NCBI GenBank assembly: GCA_030770425.1
Contig: JASJFT010000173.1
Coordinates: 34,293 to 98,292, forward strand
DNA length: 64,000 bases
Origin: Darksidea phi
Lineage: Eukaryota; Ascomycota; Dothideomycetes; Pleosporales; Lentitheciaceae
Reading direction: 5' to 3'
The notes beneath the pieces were generated by a model. The model did not search any database. It was not told the origin of the DNA and worked only from the letters and a program-made list of their open reading frames with translations. Position 1 is the stretch's first letter; every line of letters starts with the position of its first letter. The position numbers were made by a program, and so were the translations under genes. Positions 1 through 12,040 of this stretch are shown piece by piece.

Positions 1-405
1 GGCATTCCCCCAACATGGGCTTCCTTCGGCCTTGTCTGGCTTCTCAGCATGAGCCTCTGGTGTCTAGTCGACTACACGCAATATCTGCTTTTACACTGCG
101 CGAAGACCGTAGAATTGGATGAACATACCCCAGACTTCATCCTGCCGCAGAGGTCGCACCACGCGTACCACCAAGCAGCTGCTTTGCAGCCGCTACTTGG
201 GCACAAGACACCCCGTGACCCTAGCCTGCTAGATGGCGCGAGAAGAAGTTTTGGGCCGTGGTTCTTCGCGTGGATGGCGAGGGAGGTTTCTGCACTGCCT
301 ATCTGGGTGGTAGCTTTCTATGGCGGGGTTACGGTGGAGTGGAGGGGAAGGGTGTTTTGGGTGGGGTTGGATATGAAGGTTCATGAGATTCTGGATAAGA
401 AGTAA
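1..405 (+). CDS. Ceramide glucosyltransferase, C-terminal part (5' end outside window)
   Basis: The frame is open from base 1 and ends at TAA 403-405, giving about 134 residues of a longer protein. Two hydrophobic stretches are visible (around residues 5-30 and 90-110). The ending, with REVSALPIWVVAFYGG followed by WRGRVFWVGLDMKVHEI, matches what I know of the C-terminus of fungal GT21 ceramide glucosyltransferases, which make glucosylceramide from UDP-glucose and ceramide in the Golgi/ER. The catalytic D1-D2-D3-QxxRW region lies outside the window, so activity cannot be judged. A methionine occurs at 49 but the frame continues upstream, so it is not the start. The family call rests on C-terminal resemblance only. 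Confidence 0.62.
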   Translation, partial: GIPPTWASFGLVWLLSMSLWCLVDYTQYLLLHCAKTVELDEHTPDFILPQRSHHAYHQAAALQPLLGHKTPRDPSLLDGARRSFGPWFFAWMAREVSALPIWVVAFYGGVTVEWRGRVFWVGLDMKVHEILDKK

Positions 406-774
406 TGTTGCGTAGTGCATAGGACTAGGGGAGCGTTGGAATTTTAATACGCGGAGGTGGTCTTTCGCATTTGCGGCGACGTTTGCAGGGCGTCAGGGCA
501 GATGTGGGTTAATGGCGCATAGATTATGCTTATGATAATGGTAGGGAAGAGTGTTTATAAAGATAAGTTTACGTCTAGCATTTTGAAACTTTCTAAGCAT
601 TCCAGCTGTATATCTTTTGTTTGTTTTCCAAATTCTCTTTGCCGTATGCATGAAGAGTAGTAGGTGGGGTTTGCAACAGTAGCGCCTTCCTCGCACGCCC
701 ACCAGTTGGCTTATTCTCCTTTCTGAACTCGTCCCCCCACCACCAAAACACCCATTCGCCATGCACGCGCCCTG

Positions 775-1919
775 TCACAACTCTTTCAATTGTTTAAGAG
801 TAGCCCGATATGCCTTTACTGAGTATGTCGCTTGGATGATGTTGCAGGGTATGCTGACTATAGTTAGGAACGCCACCTGCACATACGTCAGTTACATCTT
901 CCGGTCTCTTCAACTGTACCAGAGAGAGGAATACGTGAACATACCATGACAGTCACCCAGAACACAGCCCACTCCATTTTGTTCCTCCTATCGGTAGCTA
1001 GCTGCCTCCATGTTTTCGGCGGCCGGTTAAACGAGTCGATCAGATACTCCAGCTCCTCTCGGAAGTACTCGTAATTCGCGAGATCTAGCTTGCGGGTCCG
1101 ACCGCAGCTTCCAAGTTGATAAAGAGGTTGCTGATGCTCCTTGATGAGCAATTGTTTCGTGGCTGCATCCCCGAACGGAAAGAGCAAGTTTAACGTGTCG
1201 AGGATCTCGTTCAGGACTGCTTCTGGGATGGGACAACCGCCATTTGACTCGATGTGATTGACTAGACAGATTTTGTGCCGGTACACTGCGAGCGTTTGCC
1301 GTGCGGAGTCGAATCGGAGATGTTCGAAGAGGCTGTCTGTCCACCGAAGCTTTAGGCCGCATGTGCTGGCCAGATACGCTGCCGTCAAAGCTGGATCAAT
1401 TTTTGACTTCGCCATCTTCCCTCTGCCACTACCATTCTTCGCAAATTGCTCCTTCACCAAGGTGTCTAAAGATACATCGTCTTCCCAGTCCAACGGCGTC
1501 TCGTCTGGGAATGTAGGCCCCACTGCTACGGAAGACGAGTTGATGTTAAGCGTGAGCCATAACCGAACAGAGAGCTCCAGAGAGCGACGGATTGCCGTGG
1601 AAGTTGTGTTCAGATAACTTGCAGAGAGCGTCTGAACCAACTCCGCCTGAGATTTCGTGGAGCTTTCGCGAAGCATACCAACGACGTTAAAGGTGCCATC
1701 GAGATTTTGCACGGCAAAATGCCGCTGATGATGTCGTAAGTGTCCAATCTCCTTTCCTAGATACTGGAAGAACGGTGCATAAGACGACGGGTCGAAAGAC
1801 TCGTATGTGACGGTTACTGTAGGCCAGAGGCCCTTAACCATCACGTACTGATGCTCTTTAGACAGGCTACTGAGATTCGCAGCGAAGCTTTCGTCGAAGA
1901 AGCAAGCTGAACGAGACAT
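775..1919 (-). CDS. Uncharacterised fungal protein with one C-terminal transmembrane helix
   Basis: Two exons, complement(775..876, 945..1919), 358 aa. The 68-bp intron (GTATGT donor, GTGCAG acceptor) is needed to complete the membrane helix; without it the frame runs into a stop at once. The protein is a soluble region of about 310 residues, a basic WRQLATDRRNKMEW stretch, then one hydrophobic helix and a short cytosolic-looking basic tail. The segments LRWTDSLFEHLRFD, VYRHKICLVNH, LLFPFGDAATKQLL and the tryptophan-rich pre-membrane stretch resemble a family of uncharacterised ascomycete proteins I recall from many genomes; no function is established. It is divergent from the trypsin-like gene at 2122, with about 200 bp between the start codons, so the two may share a promoter. 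Confidence 0.72.
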
Positions 1920-2121
1920 TTTGTTACCGCTCTAAGAATTGATGATATGTTTATCGTTTTAGGCCTTTTGACGCGCAGTGGGGCCGAACGAGGCCGACAC
2001 GGTGGCGTTTCCGCCTGCGTAGTGGCGGGGCGACGCGATCAGCCTGCTTGATCAGCTGAACTTCTCGCACCTCGCCGGACATTTCCATTTCGTTATGTTT
2101 CCACTGTGAACCGCATGTTCG
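1920..2121. promoter_or_regulatory. Shared divergent intergenic region
   Basis: These 202 bp separate the start codons of two divergent genes and must contain both promoters. The sequence is fairly GC-rich with no clear TATA box. There is a TGATCAGCTGAAC stretch near 2049-2062. I cannot identify a specific operator. Confidence 0.4.
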
Positions 2122-4947
2122 ATGATGGAGGCAGTCGCGACACCTATATCACCCCGATTGCATGCGGATGATCTCTTGAGTCCGGCGCTCAGAGTTCCAC
2201 TTCACGAACCTACCCTCCATGTTCCCCAGCCTTGCGATCCCGTCTCCGTCGCCGCAACCAGTCCTCCTGACGCCAAAGTTGATTCGACGAGGATTTCTAC
2301 ATGCCAGACAGTTCCGATTGATAGTGTTCATAACTCTCTAGACCGTGACGACTCACGGGTATGGCCCCAGCCATTACAAGCACCGTTACCGATTGCGACA
2401 CAAGGCGATGTAGCTCCTCAGGCTGCGTCAACCGATACGCAGACTATAGAAACCGAATGTGTCCAAGAACAGGGAATCGGAACGCAACGCGAAGGTGAGA
2501 GCCACATAGCACCTAGCCACAATCCTCACGAACGGCCGGTTTCGACACTATCCACAAAACAGAGGGGCACAGCTATAGAAATTCACCAGGAGAACGCCGG
2601 ACCGTCAGAACACCCAGCGCCAGGGGATATGGCGCATGGACGATACGTGAATCTGCCCCATTCTCCACAAGAAAGCTCGAATCAGAGCGAACAAGAGCAG
2701 ACACAACTAAACCCAAATCCCATGAGCGAGAGCGCACGCACAGAACAGTCATCAGGACAGCAGCCTCGTGTGGCGACTTCACTTACCCATATTACCACAG
2801 CGCGACAACCTTACCTGAAATTCTTGTTCTGGAAGCGCTACAGGACGCCTCGCAGTAAAGAGGTTTCGAAAGGCAAACTGCCGCAGTCGCCAATTGCATC
2901 CGCTTCACCAACTCAGCATATTACGGCGCCAAGGCCAACAGCAAGTAGCAGTAACACCACTTCCTCTGCAGGGGTACCCCCAGCTTCTCAGGATACTCTT
3001 TCTAACCACGCTGTCAATGTACCTGCTGCTTCCCCACATCTCTACATGCTCGAAGACGGCACATACATAGGCAAGCTCAGATATCTATCGCCACCAGCCA
3101 CCGTAGAGGCTACTTGGTCAAGCACGACTCGAAAACGACTCATCACAGATCTACGACCGGTTCTGGCTTCTCTACCGAAAAACTTATCTCGGGATGATAC
3201 TATCATCGAATTGGAACTTTGCATGTCCGGTTGTATTCAAGCTGCTTCGAATAACGTTCAATTAAGTCCATCTATTTGGATACGCTGCGGGAGTAAGCGC
3301 TGCAGAGACGAGATACGAAAAGCCGTAGCAGATCTGTCCTATTTGCGAGTCTTTCAGGTTCATTTTCGTCTCGACGCCCCTCGGTTCGCCTGCCATCCCA
3401 CCCACTGTCCTTCTAGCGTTGTTCGTCGCGCAATCGAAACTCCAGCGCCATCTAGCGGCCGTAATCTCAGCACAGGAACTATTGTAGGAATAGCCGTTGG
3501 CAGTGGTTTTGTGCTTCCGATACTGGTTGTGTTTTGGATACTCTGGAAGCGCAAGAAGATGGTTGCAACGAAGCATCAGCTTGAGGCTCAAAGAGGTAGA
3601 TTTCACTCAGCCACTCCTGGACTGCCTTCAAGCTTGTTCTTTGGTTCAAATTTGCCTGATAGTCCCCACCCTTCCAGACTGCCGCGAGTCTCTGAGTTGA
3701 GTGCAGAGGAGGGGCCGTATTATAGCATACCGGCCTTCCTGCCCACTCCATGTCCTCCTATAGATGAGGTGCCATTGGATTCCACGTCAATTGACAGCCG
3801 AGTCCAAGATCCAACTCCAAAATCAATCATTAGTTACGTTTCAACGACGCCGTCCATGCAGGCACACTCTATCTCTCCGCCACCCGAGCTTTTCGACGCT
3901 AGGAGAGCAGGATCCTCCGCAAGTCTCTCGAATCAGACTGTGACCACAAATACCAGCATCGCTTCGGTGGATCCTCCCTCCGTTGTGAAGAGGAAACACT
4001 CAACATGCGGCCTTAGAGTCGAATTCCAGTTTCGGAATGGAAATAACCAGTCTATGATAACCTCCACCATTGGTGGATTTATTCAATTGAACGGCACCGT
4101 TTATGGGCTAACAACGGCTCATTCTATATTTGAGTTACCATCAATATATGACAGAGCCCAGGAAAACGCTTTAAACGGTCAACAGCGCCGTCAGATCGAA
4201 TTCTCAGTCACTGTTGGTAAGATACACGTATGACTAAGCACACAACCACTGGTCTAACATGTACTAGCCGGAAATACTCACGCTACAAGGGCCGTGTCAC
4301 ATATTGCAGCTCTGGGATATGGCGATCGCTGTTTGTGGGATGCTGACGGGATACGCTCAATAATCATGGACAGTCATATGGATAGTCTCAAGTCTAATCC
4401 GGAATTGCATGGCAGCGACTTCGCACTCATCCATATCGGGAAAGCAATTATGCCCCTCAACTCATACAAACCGCTTGTATCACGGCCATCGATTCGTCAT
4501 GTCGTTCGAGAGATGGCACCCACATTGCGCAGTGGACATGTTTCCATACTATTGTCGCAAGATGAGGTTTGCGACGGCTTCTTGCTTGAAGGCAGCGCTC
4601 AGTTCATGGATCGAACAGGTACATTCGAAACAAGGAAGATACATACCGAAGAGAAATTGGGTAAAGGTACTACAATCCAAACGATAGGATAGCTAGCTGA
4701 CTCGTACTTAGGGAAAGGTTCTTCAGGTGCATGGGTAGTTCTTGGTACATACTTACTCGGCATGATTGTGGCGGTCTATGATAACGAGCCGTATGCACAT
4801 ATGCTACCGATGCAACAAGTCTTTGCGGACATTCGGACCGCTTACACGGATGGTGCTACCAGTACTTTAAATGTGCATATCATTTTGCCAGCGGCGACGC
4901 CAACAAGAGCTGCTACTGGGGAAAGAGCAAATTCGATGGAGATCTAA
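2122..4947 (+). CDS. Single-pass membrane protein with C-terminal trypsin-like serine protease domain
   Basis: Three exons, join(2122..4216, 4268..4660, 4712..4947), 907 aa; both introns are 51 bp and phase 1. Order of parts: a disordered Ser/Pro/Gln-rich region (about 1-300); a compact domain with four cysteines (about 305-440); a transmembrane helix near 455-477 (GTIVGIAVGSGFVLPILVVF) followed by KRKK; a second disordered stretch; and a C-terminal domain from about 630. That domain carries what look like the three trypsin-fold catalytic sites: His in YGLTTAHS, Asp in GSDFALIHIG and Ser in KGSSGAWVV, each on a different exon. Similar domains occur in uncharacterised fungal proteins, some linked to NLR-type loci. 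The usual GDSG is KGSSGA here, so activity is uncertain. No signal peptide is seen, so topology is open. ATG 2125 is an alternative start. Confidence 0.72.
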
Positions 4948-7406
4948 TTGTGCGAGTAGCATTTATCGCACCTCTATATAAAGGTGTGTTGACGCCCGAA
5001 AGTTTTCGTGAAGACAGTCCGTGAAGCGCAAAAGATGGTGTGCTAAATGTGACAAGGCTGGAAATACCTATGGATAGCTGGGTAGAAGTGGCCAGAATCT
5101 CGTTTAATCCTCAGATCCTATAGTTGTTCGCACGCTGTGAAGATGTCTGATACCAAGGCTAGGAAGACTCTTCTGTGAACGCGTAGCGGCCTTCACGCAG
5201 CCAAAAATGCAGTTCACCACCCGAAGGCATTGTCGTCTCAAGGTGCTCACAAGATCTCCTTGCATGAATATTTCATACTTTACATGCACGCCTCGTCCAT
5301 GCAATCCCCGAGCCGGCAAGTAACAATGGGTGTTGATGAAAAATCGAGGCGAATCGCTTTCTCAATTTGTCTTCACTCGCAATATGGCGGGAAGTTAGGA
5401 TGGTTCTATTGTCGCGTTACGGCGCATTGGATATAAGCTGCTGCATGATTGGTGGAGATACACGCATCTACATCCAGCCACTTCCGGCCTACGCTTGCAG
5501 TGGGTTTGTTCAATTATCGTTCTACTCGTATCGCTCACTCGGTTTTCCTGGGCGTGGTTGCTTTTTCGGCTGAGGCTTACATAGGCGCGACTGATCGGTG
5601 TGTGGTGCGCTGTGGTTGTGGGGGCGTGGCGGCCCGAGCCGACTTGGGCCGTGACGAGATAATAAGGAAAAGCAAGTTTTCTTCGCGCAAAAGACGTCGG
5701 AGAGTGGTGGTGAATTGTGAATCGCATCGATGGTGGCGGCAAGGGGGGTAGAGTAAGGTTTCTTGCAGTGATGTCTCTACACGCTGGAAAAGTTATCGAG
5801 TGACGTTTCGCCAATGTCAGCAGCGCGCACTTCGTGGCGCAGATATATACCCCTTTGAGCCTTAAGGACGAGTGGGAATGTAGGAAGAGGAACGTGAAGA
5901 CTGCAGCAGACGCGCAGCTATTGTGCAGCCATAAAAGGAAGCATATCGATATCACAAAACCGTCGCCCCAATCTGAGGTCGAACTCCTCAATCTCACGCG
6001 AACCAGCTCGGGGTTCCAGCACCCCATATCCCCGCGTGCTTTTCCACCAGGTCTTACCATTGGACCAAGCTACCAAATACCAAGCGTAAGAGACATCTTA
6101 CCCGGGGTGACGGAAGGGCAAAGGTCGTACATGCACATTGGCACCAGGCCCGGGTCGCTGACATGCAAGCCGCGTCTCAGCATCTCTTCCCGGGTTCTTC
6201 CTTCGAGAATGCAACCTTGCGTAGGGCGTCAGTCCCGTTTTGGTAGGTGTTTAAGTGGATAAACAGTACGCGAGGATGAGCCAAGGAAAGAGATTCGACG
6301 CTTCGTGCATGTGTCATGTACCCGAGTAATTCGCTGTGGGGGTTGGTCATGGTTGGGTTGGCCCCGCAATACGGGTGACGGGTCAGCCCGTGTCAGACCC
6401 GCACGCCTCATTGCATCTCTTCTCGCGGCTTGCTCAATGGATCACAAAGGCACGCGCATCCCCAAATACTCGCTCCCGATAATGATCGAATTCGTATTGT
6501 TGTCCTGGAAATACCACAACGCCTGCGAGATAGGCGAAGAGGGGTGAAACTGCTGCACGAGATGTGTGCCTCCGCATGCATGCGTGACAAGGACCCCTAG
6601 GGTAAGCGTAAGCCTACTACCAAGGCCTAGAGAACCAGTGAGATTTGGCTGCTTCATATGCAGTAATCCCTTCTGAGACATGTATTGTTGTTCCTTCCAC
6701 TCCTCATGCTCCCTTTCGCGTTCCATCGCAACAGCAATTGCATCGGTTAGTTCTTTTCCTTTGGCTTACTGCACAGTAATCCCATTGGTAGGGGATTCGC
6801 AGCGTCGGGACGACATTCCTTGCCATCGGGTATTGCGCCCACCGAGGACGCTCACCCGTGAAGGCATCCGCCACAAGCAACGAACTGCTCTACTATACGA
6901 GGAACACCCTGTTTACTTATGCCTCACCACTCTTCGGCACACTTTTCTCGGACATGGTAAGCACGCCTGCTAAATGCGCCGCACGCAGGCCCGCGCACAC
7001 TTGGCCCGTCAAACCTTCGATCCTTTATCACATGCACGGATCCTCCACCCTTGAACATCCACGAGGCAAATGCAGCCACCCGACCAATTAACTTTCGGCG
7101 TCGCCTTAATTAGTATATTAATGCTTGCGAGACCCCAAACCAACGCTTACTCCATCCAGCAGCCCCAGACGATATTGCACGAACCGTTGGGAGGCCTGGG
7201 GGAAGCGAATCTGAACCATGGCCATAAAGTCGGGAGACACGCGCGACGTCTCCACATGGTCCACCCGTTGGACGATCACCTTCTCGCATTTCGCTACTGG
7301 TATATCCCAATTTGTGCTTCTTCCTTTCCTTCCTTTTTTCTAGTCTGCGCTGCCCTACTCAGTGCGCAGACGGGCTTTAACGCTTTGATCTGGTTTGGCT
7401 TTCATC
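4948..7406. other. Intergenic region without a convincing gene
   Basis: About 2.4 kb. Open frames occur on both strands, the longest being 221 codons at 5395-6060 on the minus strand and 142 codons at 5834-6262 on the plus strand. Their translations are compositionally odd, have no recognisable domain and overlap each other, so I treat them as chance. A CTATATAAAGG sequence at about 4974-4984 looks like a TATA box, but no gene follows it. The segment 7250-7406 is probably the 5' leader of the next gene. Confidence 0.5.
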
Positions 7407-8697
7407 ATGGCGGTGGCTGCCGAAGACTCCAACATCGGTTCCGACGTCCAGGTACCCTATGTCAATGGCCTTGTTATCTGTGCCTTCTTGAGCATTGCAT
7501 GGTACAGTAAGCCACCTTCTCTTTTACTTCCTCACATCTTGCAACATTCACCCGAGAAACTTCACAGTACTTCAAGTACTAACATGTCGTACAGATGTTG
7601 CCGAACTTACCGTCCTAATACAATCCTTCTTCAAACGATATGCCGGCTTCTACTACTACTCGTTACTTGTGGCGAATTGGGGAATCTTCTTCCACGGGCT
7701 GGGCATGTTCCTCAAATTCTACCACATCAACGAGAACATGGCCCACGACAATATCGCCAACACCGTAATCGTATGGGTCGGCTGGTGTATGATGGTCACC
7801 GGGCAATCCATAGTGCTCTACTCGCGTCTCCACCTCGTCGTCAATGGTCGCTGGACGCACTGGATTCTGATCATGATCTGTATCGATGGCATCGTCCTGC
7901 ATATCACTACTGGCGTTCTGACGTTCTTAACCAACTGCACGAACAACCCTGACCGATGGATTCCTGTGTACTCGGTTGTGGAGAAGATCCAGGTCACTTG
8001 TTTCTTCCTGCAGGAGGTGATACTCAGTGGAATTTATATCTGGAAGACAGCCGCAATGCTCACACAAGAAGGGCCCATATTCAATGCGAAGAAGAACGCC
8101 AGAGGGACAAGTGGAAGGAAGGTCCTTGTGCACACCATCGTCATGAGCGTGATAATCATCTGCTTGGACATTACGCTCCTCGGTCTCGAGTTTGCTGGCT
8201 GTAGGTCCACCCACATTACTATATCCAGACAATCAGTATTGATATGTGTCGCAGTATACGACATTCAAACCTCCTTCAAAGGTGCCGTCTACTCCGTAAA
8301 ACTCAAAATGGAATTCACAATCCTAAATCAACTCATGAACCTCGTCAGAGGCAGTCTCCGCGAGGACAGCTTACGAAGTCCGCACACGGGCACAGGCTCC
8401 AAAACGCACAATTTCAGTCGCCCCGGTGGTGCACGCTCCACCGCCCGCGGCGGCACCGAGCTCGGTCACTCTGCTGGTGCTTATTCGCGAATGGACGAAG
8501 ACGGTAATGCGGGAAGGAGCATCAAGATGCAGAACTTGAAGTCAGGTGATGTACTTAAGACGACTACTACGGAAGTCACGGTTGATAAGATTGAAAAGAT
8601 CGACGAGGAGAGTTTGGGCAGTCCGAATAAAGGCAGGTCGAGCGAGAGTTCGAGTGAACTGTATATTATTGAGCATCATGGCAAGACCGCAGTATAG
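7407..8697 (+). CDS. Multi-pass integral membrane protein (DUF7703-like)
   Basis: Three exons, join(7407..7506, 7595..8200, 8255..8697), 382 aa. Intron 1 (88 bp) has GTAAGC, a perfect TACTAAC at 7577-7583 and ACAG. Intron 2 is 54 bp, a multiple of three, so an unspliced frame is also open, but splicing restores the motif GLYDIQTSFKGAVYSVKLK that I expect in this family. Six to seven hydrophobic helices fill residues 20-235, with WVGWCMMVTGQSIVLYSRLH and a cysteine pair in the loop after FLTNC. The last 130 residues are a hydrophilic, Ser/Thr/Gly-rich cytosolic tail. The arrangement recalls fungal seven-helix proteins related to the DUF7703/rhodopsin-like group; no ligand or pathway can be named. 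Confidence 0.78.
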
Positions 8698-9925
8698 GAC
8701 TAGGATGTACAAAGAAAAGATCCGAAAAACATGTCGTCTACGTTTCTCTCTTTACGTTTTCTTTAGCTCGTATACCCTGTATTAGCGCAAAATAGACTAG
8801 AAGATGCACAAATCGGTAACTGTCTTCTACCATTCCACGTCTCTGCTCTCCCCAACATCAACATCAACAACAACCGCAACAGTTCGCTTCTCTCCCCCAC
8901 GGCATGATTGCGCCATCCGCCAAATTAAGCAAACTTCCCGCCCCCGGCCCGACCTGCAAATTAGGTGGCGGTCTCGTATCTCAGTCCAAACACGCAACAA
9001 GACTTACAACCGGTGCTATTCCCGTTCGCATCGCCTACAACACAAGCGCATGACTCGCGCTCCGTCGGTCGCCTTCCGCAATCTGCCACACCGTCGTAAT
9101 TAGTAACGAACTAGGTTTAAAGTTTCCACCCCCTTGCTGCCCGCGCCGCCGTCGCCGCCCTCGGTTCGCGAAACCCCAGACTCGAACTCGAACGATTCGG
9201 AAATAAGAGTAATTACCCTAATAGTTTTGCGCTGCACCGTTTTGCAATGTGCTTTTCCGAGCGCGCGGAATGGGGCTTCGGGCGGGCTGAGAGGGAATGA
9301 GGAGTTGTCTAGAGAAGGGGTTCGGCGAGGTGCGCGTTTCGTGTTTTTCGTTCGTTCGTGGGTTGGGACTTTGCGCATAATTAATTACCCGGTATAATTA
9401 GGTGTTTGGTTGATACCCCGGATTGTTGGTTGGAGGGATGTTAGTGTGTCGGATGGTGTCGGAACCGGGTTGTGGGTATCTCGTTGGGTTCCGGACTAAA
9501 TTTGGATCGGAAAGTGTATGCGTGTAGGTTTACCGGTGGCTGGTGGTGCGGGTGTGGTTTATGAGTCTAACAATGGTCGTAGGCTTCGATCTGTTTTTTG
9601 TGTTTGGGTGGGTGCTCGCTATTGCATGTGAGAAGGTAGCAATGCTAAGGGGCGCTGAGGGTAAGTTGAGATGGAGTTTCAGTGTGATGCGGTTGAGGAG
9701 CTAGTAGAGAAAGGGATGAGAGAGTAGTCGCAGCATAAAACACGTGAGACAGCCGTAAGCCCTCCAATAGTATGGAACATTCGCCTACCGAAAAGCTTAG
9801 GGGCGGGAGGTTCATATCCTAAATCGATGCTGACGAAAATAGACTCGGCTCTACAATTATCCTTTCCACGACGTTCTTTTGCAAGCCGATCTCCAATCCG
9901 CCACTATCTGGTTGACTTCACCCAT
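8698..9925. other. Intergenic region, nothing recognised
   Basis: About 1.2 kb between two convergent genes, including their 3' ends. Short overlapping frames around 9100-9400 on both strands show no domain. The stretch 9400-9620 is rich in GT/TGG words (low complexity). No RNA gene or mobile-element signature was seen. Confidence 0.5.
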
Positions 9926-10563
9926 CTACGGGCAACCGAACTTGATTGTGTACGCGACATCGTCTAGCGCAAGACCCCCAAACATATCTCCGCCGTTATC
10001 AGCTCTCGCGATGCTGAAGCCTACACTCTTCAGGTCCTTCCACTCGTGCGAAAAGCTCGTCTTGTTCATAATGTAGGAACCAACAGGCGCGGGGTCCAGC
10101 CTTGGGTACTTGATGACGCGCTTGATGACCTTCCCACTGGCCTTCCATCCCCAGACGCTGATGGCGCATTCGGGCTGCGGGACGCCGGAGACACAGGCAT
10201 ACGAGAAGGAGTCTAGCTCAAAGGTCGACTTGGGCGGCCTTAAAATCGTCAGTGTATTGAGCTAGGTGTTTAGAAAGAGTGCGCTTACTGGTCTGGAATG
10301 GAGATATTGCCGCTGCCGCCAAAAGCCATTGCCCATTGATTGCCGGATGTAGGCGGAATCCAGAAGTCATACTGGTCGACCTGGAACGTGGTGTAACTTA
10401 GTCCATAGTAATGAGGTGGGATCGGGTTTGGTCCAGGTTCAGTGTAGGGCAGGTCATCGTATCGAGCGACCTTCGCTTCTTTGGTGGGCGTGCAGCCGGA
10501 ACCTGCTGGTGCGGCGATGGCAAGCGAGAGCAAGGGAAGAAGTGCGACAATAGTGGTGAACAT
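9926..10563 (-). CDS. Small secreted protein with a beta-sandwich-like domain
   Basis: Two exons, complement(9926..10238, 10289..10563), 195 aa; the 50-bp intron (GTAAGC..TTTTAAG) is phase 2. The N-terminus MFTTIVALLPLLSLAIA is a typical signal peptide, with cleavage expected after ...AAPAGS. The mature part has the order AMAFGGSGNISIP, TFELDSFSYACVSGV, ECAISVWGWKASGKVI, DLKSVGFSIARADNG and ALDDVAYTI. This alternation of short beta strands with a conserved cysteine pair resembles secreted fungal proteins with a jelly-roll (MAM/galactose-binding-like) fold. Function is unknown; an extracellular or cell-wall location is inferred from the signal peptide. Confidence 0.72.
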
Positions 10564-11167
10564 GATGCGATGCGGATGCGCCTTTGGATATTACCTGGGG
10601 ATTGGTATTTATGCCAATCGTCTCTCACGGTCTTTTGCGAGGCATGCCCCTTCTTATAGTCCTGCTCTTTATCCAGCCTCTCGCATCGGCCTGCCATCTT
10701 CGTGTTCGTCGCATCGCCGTCACATTTCAATAAAAGCAAATGCTCGATCGTTAGCTGATGTGATTGGCCTAACGCTCGTGTCGATCACGAACACGGGGTG
10801 GTGGAATGCAAAATCGCGATGGAAAGAGCCGTTGCGGTTGGAACAGCTATTCTTAGCGCCAGGGTTGCCCTCCGATTATCGTGGCGGGACTTGGCGGTGA
10901 TCAGCTGGATGCCACCTCGTAACGCGGTGGCTGCGAGAATGGCAGCGCAGATGGCTACAAGGGCCAGTTGATGTTGCTTTGGATGAATCAATCATTTAAG
11001 TGGTGTGATGTGTGTCCAGCGAGCAAAAATGCGCTTTTCTTTTCTAGACTAGTGCCGATTCAAAGTCACTTGACACGTCAAGAGAAGAGCATGCGCGAAC
11101 ACTACGCCACCCTGGATGTCTCAACGTCTCAATCTCCTGCATAGCTACATCTCCCGCCATCGACGAC
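10564..11167. other. Intergenic region between divergent genes
   Basis: About 600 bp containing the promoters of the secreted protein (minus) and the F-box-like protein (plus). An open frame at 10481-10900 overlaps the secreted-protein start antisense and looks spurious. I see no clear regulatory motif. Confidence 0.4.
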
Positions 11168-12040
11168 ATGAATTCAGGCTTCTACAGGCAGCTCAAAGCC
11201 CTTCCTCTTGAGCTCCGCGAAACCGTCTACACTTATGTCTTCATTGACGCTTTCTTGGAGCGTGATCTCACGGTATTCGACACATTTCGCTGTGCAGTCA
11301 TAGCCCGAGACCGCCACTCTACATCGTCTGACGCCCGGCCACTGCCTATTCTTCCCGATCTCTGCTGCGTCAATCGGCAGTTGTTCCAGGAATCTTTACC
11401 CGTGTTCTTGCGCCTGTGCAGGGTGGAGATTGATGGCAGAGGACCAACACATGCGTTCTGCAAGCTCCTTCATCTGGTTCCAGCAAACAGGGCATATGCG
11501 AGTATCCAAAATCTGCGCGTTCGGTTGCCTCCACTAGATGCGCTTGATTGTCTTGTCATGAAGGGTAATGGGCCACCAACGCACGCGATGCACCTTATCA
11601 AACTTTGTGGACCCTCCCTACGCTACCTCACGATCGATATCACTATTGGATGCCTCGCAGAGAAGACTAAGAGTGGTTGGCGAATTCCAGACACAGAGAA
11701 GGTCGTCAAAAAGTTTGATTTCACACCCTTGTCTTGTTGCACGAACCTGGAAGAGCTTTACCTGCGATTTGGTTCGAGCGGCGAGAAAGTAGAACGGAAA
11801 TTTTCAGGACTCGTCGTAAAGATTCATATGGCTTTAGCCACGATGCTTGAGATAAGCGTCCGTGCAAGCGGGTCCAACACGGCCGTGAGTTTCTATTCTG
11901 AAGGGTACCACCAACAAGCTTCGTCATCGGATTGGTCAATGCATGAAGAGGCGGATGGCTATGTTGGATGGGGATTTGATGAGATGTGGCATTGGACGTG
12001 CATGCATGGTGCATGGCGATCGTTTTGTTGTCCTTTTTGA
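11168..12040 (+). CDS. F-box-like uncharacterised protein
   Basis: Single exon, 290 aa. It opens with YRQLKALPLELRETVYTYVF, the L-x-x-LP-x-E-LR-x-x-[VI]Y pattern of the F-box-like N-terminus found in very many uncharacterised fungal proteins. The middle (about 75-190) has VNRQLFQESLPVFLRLCRVE, typical of the same class, followed by leucine-rich segments. No signal peptide or membrane helix is seen. By analogy it may recruit a partner to an SCF ubiquitin ligase, but the F-box match is loose. It converges on the DUF1996 gene with 140 bp between stop codons. Confidence 0.6.
   Translation: MNSGFYRQLKALPLELRETVYTYVFIDAFLERDLTVFDTFRCAVIARDRHSTSSDARPLPILPDLCCVNRQLFQESLPVFLRLCRVEIDGRGPTHAFCKLLHLVPANRAYASIQNLRVRLPPLDALDCLVMKGNGPPTHAMHLIKLCGPSLRYLTIDITIGCLAEKTKSGWRIPDTEKVVKKFDFTPLSCCTNLEELYLRFGSSGEKVERKFSGLVVKIHMALATMLEISVRASGSNTAVSFYSEGYHQQASSSDWSMHEEADGYVGWGFDEMWHWTCMHGAWRSFCCPF

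Noticed and set aside
5395..6060. 221-codon minus-strand open frame
   Set aside because: No domain, odd composition, overlaps another frame on the opposite strand and shows no splice or start context; treated as chance.
5834..6262. 142-codon plus-strand open frame
   Set aside because: No recognisable motif and overlaps the previous frame; insufficient support.
8201..8254. Reading through intron 2 of the DUF7703-like gene as coding
   Set aside because: The 54-bp segment is open, but it has GTAGGT and GCAG ends, and splicing gives the family-like GLYDIQTSF.
10481..10900. 139-codon plus-strand frame
   Set aside because: Runs antisense across the signal-peptide exon of the secreted protein and its promoter; likely spurious.
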